Part shown: in pieces, positions 54,594-57,311 of the stretch
Layout of the letters: every line of letters begins with the position of its first letter
Position numbering within the stretch: position 1 is the first letter of the stretch
Source: Nitrospinota bacterium
Lineage (GTDB): Bacteria; Nitrospinota; Nitrospinia; Nitrospinales; Nitrospinaceae
Reading direction: 5' to 3'
NCBI GenBank assembly: GCA_029879645.1
Contig: JAOUPX010000005.1
Coordinates: 1-57,311, forward strand
Length of the DNA stretch: 57,311 bases
Notes under the pieces: model-generated
Database searches by the model: none
What the model was told of the DNA's origin: nothing
What the model saw: only the letters and a program-made list of their open reading frames with translations
Translations under genes and position numbers: made by a program

Positions 54594-55522
54594 AAGACGG
54601 AGCTACCCGGGACGGCTATGGCGCTTGTCTCGAAGAAATAGGTGCAGATCCCAGGATCGTTGTCCTTGATGCCGGGGTAAGCGATAGTACCCGGAGCAAG
54701 AAGTTTGGCGATAAATATCCTGAGCGTTTCTTCAATATGGGAATCAGTGAAGGAGATATGGTATGCACGGCCGCCGGTCTGGCGACAACCGGCAAGGTTG
54801 CCTTTGCGACCGGATTTGCCTGTTTCCTGCTGGGACGAACCATGGATCAGACTCTGGTCAGTGTGGCTTACTCCAATACCAACGTCAAGCTGGTGGGGAC
54901 TCATGCGGGACTTGCGGTTGGGGAGGACGGGCCGACGGCACAAATGATCGTCGACCTGGCTTACACTCGTGCCATGCCCAATATGACGGTCATCCAGCCA
55001 GCGGACTATGAAGAAGCCGTACAGGCGACCCGTGCTCTGGTGGATCATGTGGGCCCTGTGTACTTGCGGCTTGGCCGGCCCAAGGTCAAGGGTATCTATG
55101 ATTCCTCCTATAAATTCCAGATTGGCAAGGGTAACGTGGTTAAGCAGGGGCAGGATGTCGTTATTTTCGCAACCGGGGGCATGGTTCAGGAAAGCCTTGA
55201 GGCAATGAAACTTCTCGAAGGAGACAATATTCATCCGACTCTGGTGAACATTTCCACCATCAAGCCGATAGACAGTCAGTTGATCATCGAACAGGCCCAA
55301 AAGCACGGCGCTGTGATTACCGCCGAGGATCATAACGTTATTGGTGGGCTGGGAGATGCTGTTCTTGAAGTTTTAAGTGACAATAATATTCTAGTTCCAG
55401 TGAAGCGTATCGGTGTTAAAGATACTTTTGCCGAGACAGGTTCTCAGGAAGAATTGTATGCCAAGTACGGTCTTTCCTCAGAGCATATTCAGTCTGCCGT
55501 TATTTCTCTTGCTGGCAAGTAG
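54590..55522 (+). CDS. transketolase, C-terminal subunit
   Basis: The 310-residue partner carries the pyrimidine-binding and C-terminal domains: FFNMGISEGDMVCTAAGLATTGK with the TPP-activating glutamate, GLAVGEDGPTAQMIVDLAYTRAMPNMTVIQPAD, YLRLGRPK and AEDHNVIGGLGDAV. Together with the N-terminal subunit it equals a full transketolase. Split forms are common in archaea and many bacteria and can also be mistaken for DXS. Translationally coupled by ATGA. Confidence 0.93.
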   Translation: MKDGATRDGYGACLEEIGADPRIVVLDAGVSDSTRSKKFGDKYPERFFNMGISEGDMVCTAAGLATTGKVAFATGFACFLLGRTMDQTLVSVAYSNTNVKLVGTHAGLAVGEDGPTAQMIVDLAYTRAMPNMTVIQPADYEEAVQATRALVDHVGPVYLRLGRPKVKGIYDSSYKFQIGKGNVVKQGQDVVIFATGGMVQESLEAMKLLEGDNIHPTLVNISTIKPIDSQLIIEQAQKHGAVITAEDHNVIGGLGDAVLEVLSDNNILVPVKRIGVKDTFAETGSQEELYAKYGLSSEHIQSAVISLAGK

Positions 55523-55599
55523 GGTTCCTTCCTTTAAATTTATTTCTCAAGACACCTTAGTCCTTTTTAGACCCTTTCTTGGGGCTATTTGTTAGTTGA

Positions 55600-55615
55600 C
55601 ATAATATATGTTATG
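55600..55615. promoter_or_regulatory. imperfect palindrome before the PhzF-family gene
   Basis: CATAATATATGTTATG is nearly self-complementary (seven of eight pairs) and lies 14 bases before the start. It could be an operator or chance in an AT-rich gap; no firm promoter was found here. Confidence 0.25.
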
Positions 55616-55629
55616 GGAACCAGTAGGGT

Positions 55630-56505
55630 ATGGGCCTAAAATTCTTTCAAATCGATGTTTTCACCAATAAGGCATTCGGAGGTAATCCCCTGGCGGTATT
55701 TCCGGATTCAGAAGGTCTAGCCGAAGCTCTTCACATCCAAATTGCCAGGGAAATGAATCTGTCTGAAACAGTTTTTATCTACCCGGCAAATGATCCTGAG
55801 GCAGATTTTAAGGTCCGGATTTTTACTCCTGGAAAGGAAATTCCTTTTGCAGGCCATCCAACCCTTGGAACCGCCCACATCCTGTGGGAAACCGGAAAAA
55901 TACCCAGAGAACAGAAATCATTGACCCTGGAAATGGGTGCTGGCCTGGTCAAAGTCCATAAAACGCCGGACGGCCTGTTCATGGACCAACCTGATCCGAA
56001 TTTTGGGCATGAATTTGAATCAATTAATCAGATAGCCGAAGCCCTGTCTTTGGTTACTGATCAAATAGATTCAAGGTTTCCAATGCAGATCGTTTCCACG
56101 GGATTTCCCGCATTGTATGTACCTTTGAAGACTTTGAGTGCGGTCCAGAATGTTATCCCCAATCTTTCCGTTTTGAAGCCGGTATTGAAGGATGTGGACA
56201 TGATATATGTGTTCACTGGAGAAACTGAATATCCCCAATCCACGGTTCATTCGCGTTCCTTTGCCCCATTTATAGGAATTCCTGAAGATCCGGCCACAGG
56301 TAGTGCGGCGGGTGCCTTAGGCGCTTATTTGTTCCGTCACAGGGTCTTTGAGAATCTTGATCCCTCAAAAATTGTGATTGAGCAGGGAATTGAGATGAAA
56401 CGTCCCTCCCGAATTCTAGTGAGAGTGGAGGGAGCCGGAAGTGAAATTGATTCTATTCAGGTAGGCGGGCAGTCGGTAACCGTATTGCAGGGAAATCTAC
56501 TGTAA
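55630..56505 (+). CDS. PhzF-family isomerase/epimerase-like protein
   Basis: The 291-residue protein is of the PhzF/diaminopimelate-epimerase fold. Hallmarks are the start FFQIDVFTNKAFGGNPLAVF, catalytic glutamate E46 (MNLSETVFI), FTPGKEIPFAGHPTLGTAHIL and IPEDPATGSAAGALGAYL. Phenazine genes are absent, so it is one of the many PhzF-like proteins (YddE type) of unknown substrate. A GTG/ATG choice is not an issue; ATG at 55630 begins the conserved start. Confidence 0.9.
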   Translation: MGLKFFQIDVFTNKAFGGNPLAVFPDSEGLAEALHIQIAREMNLSETVFIYPANDPEADFKVRIFTPGKEIPFAGHPTLGTAHILWETGKIPREQKSLTLEMGAGLVKVHKTPDGLFMDQPDPNFGHEFESINQIAEALSLVTDQIDSRFPMQIVSTGFPALYVPLKTLSAVQNVIPNLSVLKPVLKDVDMIYVFTGETEYPQSTVHSRSFAPFIGIPEDPATGSAAGALGAYLFRHRVFENLDPSKIVIEQGIEMKRPSRILVRVEGAGSEIDSIQVGGQSVTVLQGNLL

Positions 56506-56533
56506 AAAAGGGCGGAGTATGATTTCCCCGCCC
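56504..56533 (-). terminator. terminator of the small zinc-ribbon gene
   Basis: On the minus strand GGGCGG (56533-56528) and CCGCCC (56515-56510) form a 6-bp GC stem with a 12-base loop followed by six T (56509-56504). It may also weakly stop the plus-strand phzF-like transcript, whose stop codon it touches. Confidence 0.55.
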
Positions 56534-56565
56534 TCTTCCCATCTCGTTTTCAATAATTTCGCAGA

Positions 56566-56775
56566 TTATGCCGGTTGCACATATGCACAGGTATCGCAAT
56601 GGTGCTCGGAAATCCGTGAGCACATGATACAACTGTTGATTTCCCCGGAAGGCCGGACCAACCCCCCACAGTGATTACAGCGCTGCGCGGAAACCTTTTT
56701 AGAGGCCGACTGGGAACTTTTTATAAAGCGCATTTTATTTATCAAGGATTGACTCCTGGAAACATTAACGAACAT
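56566..56775 (-). CDS. small zinc-ribbon-like protein
   Basis: The 69-residue basic protein has three Cys pairs: CNHC (33-36), CIMC (49-52) and HHCDTC (58-63), a probable zinc-binding arrangement with extra histidines. The N terminus (1-32) is basic and Ser-rich. AAGGAG nine bases upstream supports the ATG and a terminator follows the gene, so it is a genuine unit. It resembles no named family that I can place; DNA or RNA binding is possible. Confidence 0.7.
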   Translation of the reverse strand: MFVNVSRSQSLINKMRFIKSSQSASKKVSAQRCNHCGGLVRPSGEINSCIMCSRISEHHCDTCAYVQPA

Positions 56776-56977
56776 CCTAAACGCTCCTTCAAGGAAATAA
56801 ATATAACAATTCAGCTCAACCGATCCCGGTTGGACCTTTATGGTAAGTAGGGATGAAATAGATTGGAAAAGGATTTAAATTTTGTAACAGATTCACCCCA
56901 AGCAGCATTTCTAAAGTATTTTAATAGAGTAAACCTTTGAAAATCAAGTAGTTGTGTATTGAAAAAAATTTGAGGGT

Positions 56978-57311
56978 TTAAAGGCGGGCCATGACTCCTT
57001 TGTTTACGGTATCCATGCGGTCTTTGTCGTAAAGAATTTCCACCAGTTTCAAGGCAAATTCGAGCGCGGTACCGGGGCTCCGGCTGGTCACGATATGTCC
57101 GTCCACCACCACCCGATCATCTGAATATTGGGTATCCGTCAATTGTTCCTGGACTGACGGATGGGAAGTGACTGCCACACCTTTTAGAATTCCAGCCGCG
57201 TGAAGTACAATGGGAGCCGCACAAATCGCCGCCACCTGTTTTTGAGCCTTGTGCATATTTTTAATAATGGCATTGATCTTTGCGTTTTTCAGCAGATTAT
57301 TGGTTCCCGGC
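56978..57311 (-). CDS. DJ-1/PfpI-family protein, C-terminal part
   Basis: The gene runs off the right edge; the last 110 codons are present and read in frame to the window end. The segment PGTNNLLKN, the nucleophilic-elbow cysteine in VAAICAAPIVLHAAGIL, then VTSHPSVQEQL and DGHIVTSRSPGTALEFAL are typical of the DJ-1/ThiJ (YajL) branch. Members act as deglycase/chaperone-like or oxidative-stress proteins; the function is debated. An internal ATG at 57256 is not the true start because the homology extends upstream of it. Confidence 0.88.
   Translation of the reverse strand, partial: PGTNNLLKNAKINAIIKNMHKAQKQVAAICAAPIVLHAAGILKGVAVTSHPSVQEQLTDTQYSDDRVVVDGHIVTSRSPGTALEFALKLVEILYDKDRMDTVNKGVMARL

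Noticed and set aside
1-57311. CRISPR arrays, tRNA/rRNA genes, prophage or insertion sequences
   Set aside because: No regularly spaced direct repeats, cloverleaf/CCA patterns, transposase or integrase frames were seen by eye; tRNAscan and Infernal were not run.

Overview
The window is a compact, gene-dense stretch (about 55 protein genes, no rRNA, tRNA, IS element or CRISPR array seen) of a Gram-negative, flagellated bacterial chromosome. The Gram-negative call rests on two TolC-type outer-membrane proteins, an HME-RND copper/silver pump, a lipoprotein with a clear lipobox, and periplasmic lytic transglycosylases. Gene content (PyrR-controlled pyr operon, orphan flagellar genes of delta-proteobacterial type, DUF5069, BioC/BioF biotin route, split transketolase) and a moderate GC content resemble Nitrospinota or deltaproteobacterial lineages. 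That placement is an inference from style and was not tested.

Layout. 1-7273 (minus): start of an unidentified gene, then a metal-efflux operon read right to left: small Cys-containing secreted protein, TolC-type OEP, CusB, CusA, and an FMN-binding-domain protein overlapping cusA. 7413-12218 (plus): a 54-residue membrane peptide, a VOC-fold protein, a GlcD-type FAD dehydrogenase, an HNH protein, an HPr domain fused to a long helical region, and a Nudix hydrolase. 12364-20074 (plus): Slt70-like transglycosylase, CvpA, class IV aminotransferase, CoaE, then FliL-like, small flagellar, FliK-like and FlhX-like genes. 20327-25865: MltD-type transglycosylase; on the minus strand an M14 peptidase-fold protein, Nth and a secreted SUMF1-fold protein; on the plus strand an FlgT-like protein.

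25887-34105 (minus): a complete early pyrimidine operon pyrR-pyrB-pyrC-carA-X-carB, with promoter, PyrR-binding sequence and terminator in the leader. An uncharacterised gene X sits between carA and carB with overlaps on both sides. 34114-39277: cobalamin adenosyltransferase, DUF5069, ferredoxin, a repeat-bearing spacer, a DnaJ-class co-chaperone, and an operon of lipoprotein, CPGC redoxin and methyltransferase. 39301-44179 (minus): a biotin operon bioF - esterase - (DUF429-GAF-histidine kinase) - bioC. 44272-47504: an orphan protein, a DUF1566 protein and pabC/pabB. 47573-52536 (minus): a complete MacAB-TolC-like ABC efflux system. 52965-57311: a MerR-type HTH/receiver fusion, split transketolase, PhzF-family protein, small zinc-ribbon protein and the end of a DJ-1/PfpI gene.

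The strongest unusual points are the DUF429-GAF-histidine kinase embedded by overlap in the biotin operon, the helical-HPr fusion with both phosphorylation sites kept, the gene wedged between carA and carB, the MerR/receiver fusion, the FMN-binding protein coupled to cusA, and the readable PyrR attenuator.
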